From NCBI GenBank assembly GCA_963701205.1, contig OY969575.1, positions 1,426,001-1,490,000 of the forward strand: a stretch of 64,000 nucleotides of DNA, read 5' to 3'. The notes below the pieces were generated by a model. The model had not been told where the DNA came from and searched no databases. It saw nothing but the letters and a program-made list of their open reading frames with translations. Positions within the stretch are counted from its first letter, which is position 1, and each line of letters opens with the position of its first letter. A program made the position numbers and the translations under genes. This document shows positions 25,684-33,373 of this stretch, one piece after another. This DNA comes from JALZKA01 sp963701205 (GTDB taxonomy: Bacteria > Actinomycetota > Thermoleophilia > Solirubrobacterales > 70-9).

Positions 25684-26482
25684 ATGCCCGGCTGGATGGC
25701 AATTCCGCGGGATTGGCTCGCCTCCCTTGGGCGAGATCGCACGCTTCAGCGGCCGCGTGATGGGCCTCGTCTACTCGGGCCGGGTGTTCCACTTCTTTGG
25801 CGAGGCGCTGCGTCAGGCCGGGATCCTGATCCTTGGCTCGGCGATGGTGATCTGGGGCCTGACCTTCATCCTCGGCCTCCAATGCGGCATCGAGGGCGCG
25901 TACTTCTCGCGATCGGTCGGCGCGCCGTCCAACGCGGGTACCTTCGCGGCCTGGTGTGATTTGCGCGAGGTCATTCCGTACGCCTTCGGCTACATGATGG
26001 CCGCCAAGGTCGGCACCGGCATCGTCGCCGAGATTGGCGCGATGCGGATCTCCGACGAGGTTGATGCGCTCGAGGTCATGGGCGTCAACCCGATGATCTT
26101 CCTTTGCGCAACCCGCCTGCTGGCGGCCTGGATCACGCTGCCGTTCATTTATCTGGTTGGCATCGGCGTCGGCTTCATCGCCTCTTACCTGGCGGTTGTC
26201 GAGCAGGTCGGCGAGGTTTCATCCGGCGGTTACTTCCTGATCTTCTGGATGTTCCAAAACCCGCCGGACTTGATATTCAGCGTGATCAAGGGCATGGCGA
26301 TGGCGACTGTCATCGTCTTGGTTGGTTGTTATTACGGGTATACCGCCTCTGGCGGCCCGGTCGGCGTGGGTACCGCGACGGCGAAATCGATGGTCTTGAA
26401 CATTGTCATGGTTCACATCATTGGCATGATGGGAACGCTTGTTTTCTGGGGCGCCAATCCGCGCGCGCCCGTTGGTGGATAG
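25684..26482 (+). pseudogene. MlaE/YrbE family ABC permease (second), probably frameshifted near its 5' end
   Basis: The body from 25727 onward is a clear MlaE permease (KVGTGIVAEIGAMRISDEVDALEVMGVNPMIFLCATRLLAAW). An in-frame start would have to be the TTG at 25727, which has no ribosome-binding site and truncates the N-terminus. ATG 25684 has a good GGAAGG Shine-Dalgarno. From it, MPGWMAIPRDWLASLG leads into EIARFSGRVMGLVYSG if one G is removed from GGG at 25729-25731. The restored protein is 265 residues, matching its partner. If the TTG is genuine, the gene is intact and shorter. Confidence 0.75.
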
Positions 26483-26492
26483 GAGAATCAGG

Positions 26493-27479
26493 TTGGCCGA
26501 GAAAAGGATTCACGACCAGGAAGCCGAGGAGCAGGCGGCTGCAACCACAGAGGTCGAGGCATTCGCGGACGAGGTCAGCATCTCGAACGTGCAGGAAGCC
26601 GAACCCTACGTCGAGCTGGAACCCAGCCTCGGCAAGCTGAACCAGGACTACATCATCCCTGGTGTTGCTTCCGATGAAACCGAGCCCTACCGCTGGCACA
26701 CGGGCACCAAGCGTGACCACGGCGGCGAGGACGCGATCGAGATCATCGACGTGATCAAGCAGTTCGGCTCGATGCGGATCCAAAACGGCCTGAACGTCGG
26801 GATTCCGGACAACATGATCTCCATGCTCCTGGGCCCGTCCGGTACCGGCAAGAGCGTGTTGATCAAGTTGATCGTCGGCCTGCTCTACCCCGACTCCGGC
26901 GACATCCTCGTCCATGGCGAATCGGTCCCGAACATGACCGACGACGAGCTGTTCGAGATGCGCAAGAAGTTCGGTCTGCTGTTCCAGGACGGAGCGCTTT
27001 TCGGCTCGATGAACATCTGGGACAACACGGCCTTCCCGTTGCGCCAGCACACCGACAAGTCAGAGGAGCAGATCGGCGAGATCGTCAACAAGCGCCTCAA
27101 CGAGGTCGGCTTGGCGACGGCGACCGAGAAGATGCCGAACGAGCTCTCGGGCGGAATGCGCAAACGCGCCGGCTTTGCCCGGGCGCTGGTGCTCGATCCC
27201 TCGATCGTGTTCTTCGACGAGCCCGACTCCGGCCTCGACCCGGTTCGCACGGCGCTGCTTTGTGAGCTGATCCGCGAGATCCACGAGGAAAACGGCGGTT
27301 GCTACATGGTGATCAGCCACGACCTCGGTACGGCGCGCCGGATCGCCGACTTCATCGCGGTGCTGTGGAAGGGGCGGATCGTCGAGTCCGGCCTTTCCTC
27401 GGACCTCTTCGATTCCGAGAACGAGTTCGTCTCGCAGTTCCTGAACGCGGAGACAATCGGCCCACTGGCGATGGACTAG
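26493..27479 (+). CDS. Mkl/MlaF-type ABC transporter ATPase
   Basis: 328 residues from the TTG at 26493, chosen for GGAG 8 nt upstream and 10 nt spacing from the permease stop. An acidic N-terminal extension (about 80 residues) precedes the ABC domain: Walker A LGPSGTGKSVLIK, Q-loop FGLLFQDGALFGSM, signature LSGGMRKRAGFARAL, and Walker B VFFDEPDSGLDPV with switch His in VISHDLG. LLFQDGALF and the SGLDPV form are typical of Mce-associated ATPases. It energises the two YrbE permeases. Confidence 0.92.
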   Translation: MAEKRIHDQEAEEQAAATTEVEAFADEVSISNVQEAEPYVELEPSLGKLNQDYIIPGVASDETEPYRWHTGTKRDHGGEDAIEIIDVIKQFGSMRIQNGLNVGIPDNMISMLLGPSGTGKSVLIKLIVGLLYPDSGDILVHGESVPNMTDDELFEMRKKFGLLFQDGALFGSMNIWDNTAFPLRQHTDKSEEQIGEIVNKRLNEVGLATATEKMPNELSGGMRKRAGFARALVLDPSIVFFDEPDSGLDPVRTALLCELIREIHEENGGCYMVISHDLGTARRIADFIAVLWKGRIVESGLSSDLFDSENEFVSQFLNAETIGPLAMD

Positions 27480-27551
27480 GCCGCCGGTTCGAGGTGGCAG
27501 GCTCGCAGAGCCGCCACTCTCGTCCCCGACGCTCTGGCTCGCGCTGCTGCG

Positions 27552-27557
27552 TAGTCT
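27552..27557 (+). promoter_or_regulatory. -10-like TAGTCT, 8 nt before the MMPL start
   Basis: TAGTCT, then gaatacgg, then ATG at 27566. Confidence 0.45.
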
Positions 27558-27565
27558 GAATACGG

Positions 27566-30282
27566 ATGAGAAGCGTTTTTGCACGCGTGGGCGCCTGGTG
27601 CGTCGAGCGCCCGGCCCCCGTGATCGCGCTGCGGTTCTACTTGCGATCGTCGGATCGGTCGGCGCGGCATCCCTCAAGCCCAACGGCGAGGTCGAGACGC
27701 TTGTCGATCGCGGCTCGACGACGTTTCGCGCAGACAGAGAGCTTTTACGAGAAATTCGGTGACGAGCCGATCTATGTGCTGGTCAAGGCGAACCTGGAAC
27801 AGCTGATGCTGACCGAGGATCTTGGGTCGGCTATTGACGCTCGAGGCTTGCCTCGCCGGTTCGGCGCCCGCCGACGAGATTGCAGCGGGTGTTCCGACCC
27901 CGGAGCCCTGTACTGAGCTCGCGAATGCGCAGCCTGCTCACGTGGTCTTTGGGCCCGCAACCTTCCTGAACCAGGCGGTCGAGCAATCGAAAGTTGTGCT
28001 CCAAGAGCAGGCGACGAACGCCGAGGTCGCCGGGCGCAAGGCATTCGCGCGCGCCTATCGGCAGTCGCTGCGCCAAGGCTTCGGGAAGGCGGAGGCAGAG
28101 GCCGTCGCCCGAGCGGCACAGGAGGACATCCAAACCGAGGCCAGCGCCGGGCTCTTGCGAGTCGCCGTTGAGAACGGCCTGACGGGATTGCCGTCGCTTG
28201 ACAGCCCGAGCTTCATCTCATCCGTGGTCTTCGACTCCCGATTCACCGACGGCCGTCCGAAATCCAAGTTCTCGTTCTTGTTCCCGTCGGCTGACTCGGC
28301 GCTGATCTCAGTGCGCCTGCGCGCAGACTTGAGCGAGGAGGAGCGGGTTGACGCCCTTGGCTTGGTCCGCGACGCGGTCAACGATCCCACTTTCCAGATC
28401 AGGCGCGGCTCCTATGTCGTGAGCGGCGCCCCCGTGATTGCCGACGGCCTGACGCGCGAAATCGAAGGCGAGGTTGTCGTTCTACTGGTGGGCGCGCTGG
28501 CGATGATGGCCCTCGTCCTAGCGCTTGTCTTCGTGCCGCCATTCCGGCTGCTGCCGCTTGCGATCGGCCTCGTCTCAAGCGCGCTGGCGTTCGGAGCCCT
28601 GGCGCTCTTTGGCGGGTCACTGACGATGGCGTCGATAGCCGGGCTCCCGATCCTGATCGGGCTGGCGGTCGATTACGCGATTCAGCTTCAGGCGCGGTTT
28701 GGGGAGGCGCGCGCGAGTGGTGTCTCAGCGGTCCGGGCCGCGGCCGAGGCAGCCGCGCAGCGGCGGCCCCGTGATCGCGACCGCGGGTCTTGCGACCGCC
28801 GCGGGTTTCACCGTGCTCTTGCTCTCGCCGATCCCGATGGTGCGATCGTTCGGGCTTCTGCTTGTCGCGGGGATCGTGATCGCCTTTGCGCTGGCGATGA
28901 CGGCCGGGCTGGCGATTCTTTCGATGACCGGTGATGTTGCCGCCAAGAGCGGTCCCGGCAGTCGCCTCCGCGCTCGCCTGGGGACGCTGGGCGGTGCACG
29001 GCGAGAGCGCGCCGCGGCGATGGCTTCGACGCTCCGCGGGCGGTTGAACGCATTGGGCCCGCGCTCCCTGGCGGCGTCGATCGCAATGCCCGGCAAGATC
29101 ATCGCCGCGGCCGTGGTGCTGGCGGCCGCCGGTTGGGTTGCGGGAACACGGACGGAAATCGTCAGCGATTTTCGCGAGCTCGTCCCCGGGAACCTGCCCG
29201 AGTTGCAAAACGTCAACGTCGTCGAGGACGAGACGGGATCGACGGGGCAGTTCGCGGTCACGGTCCAAGGCGAAGATGTCGCAAGCCCGAGTGTGATCGA
29301 GTGGATGTCGGACTTCCGGCGCCGGGCGTTGATCGAGGGCGGGGGGGATGTCGAGTTTCCGACCTGCCGGGACGATGGTGTCGAGTTGTGCCCCGGCCCG
29401 TCGCTGCCGACCCTGTTTCCGGGCGGGATTCCGGGCAGCGCGAGGATCGGCGCCTTGCTCCAGCAGATCCCGGCGTACTTCCTGCAGGCGCTGATCGAGC
29501 TAGACCTCGAATCGGCCACGTTGGGGGACACGGCCGTGCTGCAGTTCGGGATCCGGGTCATGCCCTTCGACGAGCAGAAGGAGCTGATCGACCGCGTTCG
29601 CGCCCAACTCGATTCTCCCGACGCCGCGGTGCCACTTCCGGACGGCGTCGAGGTCGCGGTGGTCGGCCTTCCTGTCCTCGCCGCTGATGCCAACGCGGCG
29701 CTTGGTTCAAACCGCTACCTGCTGACCTTCGCCGGCCTGGCAGCGGTCGCGCTGGTGCTCTTCTTGATCTACAGGTCCTGGCAGCGGACGCTGATCCCGT
29801 TGATTCCGGTACTGCTTGCCCCCGGCTGGTCGGCGCTTGTGCTGGAGGGTGCAGGGGTGCCGTTGAACCCGATGTCCGCAACCCTCGGTGCCCTCGTCAT
29901 CGCGATCGCCACGGAGTTCAGCGTCCTGCTTTCGTCCCGCTACTGGGAAGAGCGCTCCGGAGGCGCCTCCGTTGGCGAATCCCTGCGCCGCTCGTATGCC
30001 CGAACCGGCGCAGCGGTGATGGCGTCGGCGGCGACGGCAATCGCCGGGTTTGCGGTCCTGGCGCTCGCGGCACCGGTCCAGGCGATCTTTGGTGGTGAGG
30101 CGATCAGGATGCTGACGCAGTTCGGCCTGGTCGCCGTCGTTGACCTGCTCGTCGCGCTGGCGGGCGTGCTGCTCGTCCTGCCAGCGGTTTTGGTCTGGGC
30201 AGAGAACGACTTTGCAATTGCGCGGCAAACCCTGGGCCGACTGCGTCTCCGGCGGAAGGCGCCGGTCGCGCCGCTCGGATGA
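27566..30282 (+). pseudogene. MMPL/RND-family transporter disrupted by four single-base frameshifts
   Basis: Reading across frames gives one MMPL protein of about 904 residues, with two helical bundles and two extracellular loops. Landmarks are TFRATESFYEKFGDEPIYVLVK, LVGALAMMALVLALVFVPPFRLLPLAIGL, LPILIGLAVDYAIQLQARF and, in the second half, LGALVIAIATEFSVLLSSRYWEERSGG. The frame changes at about 27630-27637 (one base missing), 27731-27735, 27824-27826 (GGG) and 28758-28760 (one extra base each). Each correction restores family-like sequence, and no stop lies elsewhere. These exporters move lipids or hydrophobic molecules; the place beside the YrbE operon fits lipid transport. Confidence 0.85.
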
Positions 30283-31001
30283 GTGCGCCGCGGATTCCAG
30301 GTGAGGAGCCGCCCGAGAGCGAGCCGCGCCCGCCCGGGGCCCGTTATCCACTGATCGTGGGACTCGCGTTCGTCGTCTTGATCGCGTACGCGACGTTCAA
30401 CACCATCTCGAACGAGGAGACCGGCTTGCTTGGAACCGATCCGAGCATCGCCGGTGAAGCGCTTGCCGAGTTCGCCGTTCCCGACGTTCGGGGCGACCTC
30501 GTCGGTGACGCGAACGTCTTTCAGGACGATTGTGAAAGCGGCGAGAATCCTTGCCCGGAGGCCGACCGGCGAACTCCAGCCTGTTTGATCCGGGAGCGTG
30601 CGGTCCTGCGCGTGTGCGACTTTTTCGACCGGCCGCTGGCGATCTCGTTTTGGTTCACTCGCGGCGGCGACTGCCTGTCACAGCAAGACGAGTTCAATCG
30701 CGTCGCCGCCAGCTACGAGGGCCGGATGAACTTCCTCTCGGTCAACGTCAGGGACGGGATCGACGACGTCAAGAGGATCGTCGCGGAGCGGGAATGGGAC
30801 GTCCCGGTTGGCTGGGATCGCGATGGGGCGGTGTCCAACGTCTACGGGGTGGGAATCTGTCCGACCCTTGCGCTCGCATATCCCGGCGGAATCCTGGCCG
30901 AGGCAGCATTTGGCAGCGACCGGTTCACGGCGGAGGGCTTGAGTTCGGCCTTCGACGATTTGATCGCCCAGTCCGACTTGCGCGCGGTTGCTGTCCGGTG
31001 A
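30279..31001 (+). CDS. Membrane-anchored thioredoxin-fold protein
   Basis: 240 residues starting ATGA-coupled to the MMPL gene. One N-terminal helix (YPLIVGLAFVVLIAYATF) anchors it. The rest looks like a TlpA/AhpC-type fold: FAVPDVRGDLVGDANVF, PLAISFWFTRGGDCLSQQDEFNRVAASYEG, then NVRDGIDDVKRIVAEREWDVPVGWDRDGAVSNVYGVGICPTLALAYPGG. There is no CxxC; the active-site position has GGDC, and an insertion carries several extra cysteines (DDCESGENPC, PAC, RVC). It might be a peroxiredoxin-like or disulfide-handling envelope protein. Confidence 0.7.
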   Translation: MSAPRIPGEEPPESEPRPPGARYPLIVGLAFVVLIAYATFNTISNEETGLLGTDPSIAGEALAEFAVPDVRGDLVGDANVFQDDCESGENPCPEADRRTPACLIRERAVLRVCDFFDRPLAISFWFTRGGDCLSQQDEFNRVAASYEGRMNFLSVNVRDGIDDVKRIVAEREWDVPVGWDRDGAVSNVYGVGICPTLALAYPGGILAEAAFGSDRFTAEGLSSAFDDLIAQSDLRAVAVR

Positions 31002-31630
31002 GTCCGCCCGCCCGGGGCTGGCTGGCGCCCGAGCTGACCGCGGAGTTCGAGGGGCTTGCGCTCTACTCGCTTGCGGTCGAGCGCGGGTCCGGGCGCAGCC
31101 CGCGTGAAGTGAAGGATCGCCTGCGGGACCTTGCCGGACGGATCTCGGGCGCTCAGGTGGTCAATATGCGCCACCAAGCGATTCCCTGGGCCTACCGGGT
31201 CTTCTTCCGGCAGATCGGCCTCGACCCGGACGAACAGCGCACGCCGGTTGAGGAGTTGGCGCTGCGGCGGATGCGCGACGGTGGCTTCAAGAGCCAGAAC
31301 CTGCTTGACGACGCGCTCACGATTGCGATCGTCGAGACCAGCGTGGCCATGCGGGCATTCGATGCAGACAGGGTGACCGGCGCTGTCGGCCTGCGTCCGT
31401 CGCAACCCGGCGAACTGCTTGAGGGAAGGCGTGGAGAGCTACCGGTGGGGACGCTCGTGATCGCCGATGAGATGCGCCCGCTGGCCCTTCTTTTCGGCGC
31501 CTGCGGCGAGGGTCGGGGGGTCACCCCGAAGAGCAAACGGATCCTGCTTTGCGCCATCGCGGTCAAGGGCGTTCCCGACGTCGCCGTCGAGGAAGCGCTC
31601 TGGCTGGCGTCCGGGGTGCTGGGGGTCTAG
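30998..31630 (+). CDS. B3/B4 tRNA-binding-domain protein
   Basis: 210 residues from the GTG at 30998, coupled (GTGA) to the gene before. It matches stand-alone B3/B4 domains related to the phenylalanyl-tRNA synthetase beta-subunit: LRDLAGRISGAQVVNMRHQAIPWAYRVFFRQIGLDPDEQRTPVEELALRRM, then LTIAIVETSVAMRAFDADRVTG and VIADEMRPLALLFG. Such proteins are thought to take part in tRNA editing or binding, but most are uncharacterised. Confidence 0.85.
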   Translation: MSPPARGWLAPELTAEFEGLALYSLAVERGSGRSPREVKDRLRDLAGRISGAQVVNMRHQAIPWAYRVFFRQIGLDPDEQRTPVEELALRRMRDGGFKSQNLLDDALTIAIVETSVAMRAFDADRVTGAVGLRPSQPGELLEGRRGELPVGTLVIADEMRPLALLFGACGEGRGVTPKSKRILLCAIAVKGVPDVAVEEALWLASGVLGV

Positions 31631-31636
31631 ACTCAG

Positions 31637-32188
31637 TTGTCGCCATGCTTGCTCGAGCAGCAGCGACCGCAACTCCTCGTCGATGCGCCCGACGAAGCGC
31701 TGTTGCGCCGGGAGCTGCACCGGCAGATCGGATACCTCGAGCACCAGCTCTCCGAGCTCTGGGCAAGCGCCTTTCCGCGACGGGGCCTTGAGTGGAAGGT
31801 CGGCGCCGTCGGCGGCCCCCGCATTCTTGGTGCCGCCGATCTGGAACGGGTCCGCGACGCCCTGGTTGTGCGCGTGCGCGACGCCCAAATCGAGCTTGGC
31901 CAGCGAGCCGACGTCGAGGAGCAAAACCGCGCCCTTGTCGAACGCATGATCGCCGACCCGGACGACTACCGCTGGGTTCGGATCTCCAACGAGGATGTGG
32001 GCGAGCGCGAGTGCAAGCACTGGCACGCCCGGCCCCGCTGGGGCATCCTCGGCATGCTGCTTGGCTGGTGGCGCGTCAAGGTGTCAAGCGGCTGTCCCTT
32101 AGCCTCCGGGGCGCCCGCTGGGCGTCCCGCACCAATACTCAACCTTGGCAAAGAAACGAAAGAAGCGCCGGCCTCGTCGGCCTCGTGA
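31637..32188 (+). CDS. Conserved hypothetical protein with C-terminal His/Trp motif
   Basis: 183 residues. TTG start at 31637; a second TTG at 31649 would also serve. The N-terminal half is helical and acidic/basic (LLRRELHRQIGYLEHQLSELWA), and the C-terminal half contains ECKHWHARPRWGILGMLLGWWRVKVSSGCPLA. The Cys-x-His-x-His pattern followed by a second Cys could bind metal. I recall similar hypothetical proteins in related actinobacteria, but no function. It overlaps the next gene by 44 nt. Confidence 0.65.
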   Translation: MSPCLLEQQRPQLLVDAPDEALLRRELHRQIGYLEHQLSELWASAFPRRGLEWKVGAVGGPRILGAADLERVRDALVVRVRDAQIELGQRADVEEQNRALVERMIADPDDYRWVRISNEDVGERECKHWHARPRWGILGMLLGWWRVKVSSGCPLASGAPAGRPAPILNLGKETKEAPASSAS

Positions 32189-32642
32189 GCCGCTGGCGGC
32201 CGCGCCTTCCGCTGCGCCGGTGCCCCGGCAGGAGGCGACGCGATCGCGTCGATCGCGCGCCTCCGAGGAGCGTCCGCCGGCGCTTTGGGGGTCGTTCCCG
32301 CTGGTCGAGATCTGTGTCTTCATCGGCCTCGTCCTGCTGCTTGTCGGGTTCATCGGCGGTGGGGATCGCGGCCCCGTGCTCGTCCTCATCGGGTTGGCGC
32401 TGGCTTCCGTCGGTGGCTTCGAGCTTGCGATCCGCGAGCACTTCACGGGCTTTCGGTCGCACTCGACCCTGCTGGCAGGGATCCCTGCGGTTGCGGTGCT
32501 TGCCGGCCTTTTCTACTTCGGCCCGGAGTCGGTGCCGCCGCTGGCCAGAGTCGCGATCTCGCTCGGTGTCGGGGCTGGATCCCTGTGGGTAATGATGCGG
32601 ATCTTCAGGCAGAAGGCGGGCGTTTCGATCAAGCTGCGCTGA
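32145..32642 (+). CDS. Small membrane protein with basic N-terminus
   Basis: 165 residues from TTG. The first 45 residues are very basic (KKRKKRRPRRPREP). Three to four hydrophobic helices follow (VEICVFIGLVLLLVGFIG, VLVLIGLALASVGGFEL, LLAGIPAVAVLAGLFYF, and a weaker one). It ends KAGVSIKLR. No recognised family. The start inside the upstream gene suggests coupling. Confidence 0.65.
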   Translation: MAKKRKKRRPRRPREPLAAAPSAAPVPRQEATRSRRSRASEERPPALWGSFPLVEICVFIGLVLLLVGFIGGGDRGPVLVLIGLALASVGGFELAIREHFTGFRSHSTLLAGIPAVAVLAGLFYFGPESVPPLARVAISLGVGAGSLWVMMRIFRQKAGVSIKLR

Positions 32643-32703
32643 GCCTGGGCGCGAAACGGGCGGCCCGTTGGACCGCCCGTTGTGGCCTTCCGTGGCTCTG
32701 GGC

Positions 32704-33045
32704 CTATACGTGGACGACGCCCTGCTTGGCATCCAATTCGGACGCCAAGAGCGAACGCTGGCGCAGCGTCAGCCGGCCCAGCTCGCGATTCTCGGAGAGT
32801 TGAACCGCGTCAAGAAATTTGCGCGTCCGGGTGCGCCCCCAGCGGCGCTGACTTCGCAGTAGCTCCCCAACGGACATCGTCTCGACCTCCCAGGGGCACT
32901 CACGGACGACCTCGGCCGTGTCGAGATCGCCACCCAGCACGGCGCGCTTCAATGCGGCGCGGGCCAGCCGAACACGGTTGGCTTCGGCCAGGGCACGCAT
33001 GTGTTGCGGCATCTGGGTATGGGCGATCGTCGTGGCAGCTTCCAT
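32704..33045 (-). CDS. Actinobacterial integration host factor (mIHF)-like DNA-binding protein
   Basis: 113 residues. The ATG at 33045 has a strong AGGAGG 7 nt upstream; the GTG at 33051 is too close to it. Sequence RALAEANRVRLARAALKRAVLGGD, then VETMSVGELLRSQRRWGRTRTRKFLDAVQLSENRELGRLTLRQRSLLASEL matches the mIHF layout: a helical N-terminus, then a helix-two-turn-helix with the G(V/W)G(K/R)xRAR-type loop, here RWGRTRTRK. mIHF is a nucleoid protein that bends or compacts DNA. Confidence 0.85.
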   Translation of the reverse strand: MEAATTIAHTQMPQHMRALAEANRVRLARAALKRAVLGGDLDTAEVVRECPWEVETMSVGELLRSQRRWGRTRTRKFLDAVQLSENRELGRLTLRQRSLLASELDAKQGVVHV

Positions 33046-33052
33046 CGTCACT

Positions 33053-33058
33053 CCTCCT
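33053..33058 (-). promoter_or_regulatory. Shine-Dalgarno AGGAGG of the mIHF-like gene
   Basis: Reverse-strand AGGAGG placed 7 nt before the ATG at 33045. One of the strongest ribosome-binding sites in the window, unlike the many leaderless starts. Confidence 0.6.
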
Positions 33059-33294
33059 GTTGAGCGCTAAGGGTCAATTGGACATGGGCGCAGGAAGCAC
33101 GGCAGTCATCGCTGGCTTCAGCTGTGGAGTCGAAGGCTGATCGGAGTGGCTTACCGACCCTCTAATCGCTCCCTCCCCCGGATGCGTCCGGCGCACTTGG
33201 CAACCTATGGAATCGTCGCCACAGTCGTCAACGTAGAACCGTCGTCTCAAGGCCGTTCGTTCGCTAAGAGCAGGTTTTTATTTGACGCTCACCA

Positions 33295-33314
33295 CTTGTT
33301 CACATTTGTACAAG
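33295..33314. promoter_or_regulatory. Operator-like 20-bp imperfect palindrome
   Basis: CTTGTTCACATTTGTACAAG matches its own reverse complement at 16 of 20 positions (arms CTTGT/ACAAG). It lies about 250 bp upstream of the mIHF-like gene in an AT-rich stretch. Confidence 0.35.
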
Positions 33315-33319
33315 GCATA

Positions 33320-33359
33320 ACTACCCATCTAGGGGTAGTCCCCTGATCAGTTCTCAGGG
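33320..33359 (-). terminator. Two consecutive hairpins after the SPT-like gene
   Basis: CCCTGA/TCAGGG (33341-33359, 7-nt loop) and ACTACCC/GGGTAGT (33320-33339, 6-nt loop) start 14 nt past the stop at 33374. There is no U-tract, so termination is plausible but unproven. Confidence 0.4.
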
Positions 33360-33373
33360 TCGAACTCGGGGCG

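Larger units (their letters stand above)
33059..33373. other. 315-bp intergenic leader of the mIHF-like gene
   Basis: No open reading frame of note. It contains the most AT-rich patch in this part of the window (about 33275-33320, with ttttta and atttg), a 20-bp imperfect palindrome (33295-33314) and two hairpins beside the SPT-like stop (33320-33359). It presumably carries the mIHF-like promoter on the reverse strand, but I cannot place a convincing -35/-10 pair. Confidence 0.5.

Noticed and set aside
27822..28934. Independent 370-residue membrane protein
   Set aside because: It is a middle piece of the MMPL gene between two frameshifts; its ends read into out-of-frame sequence.
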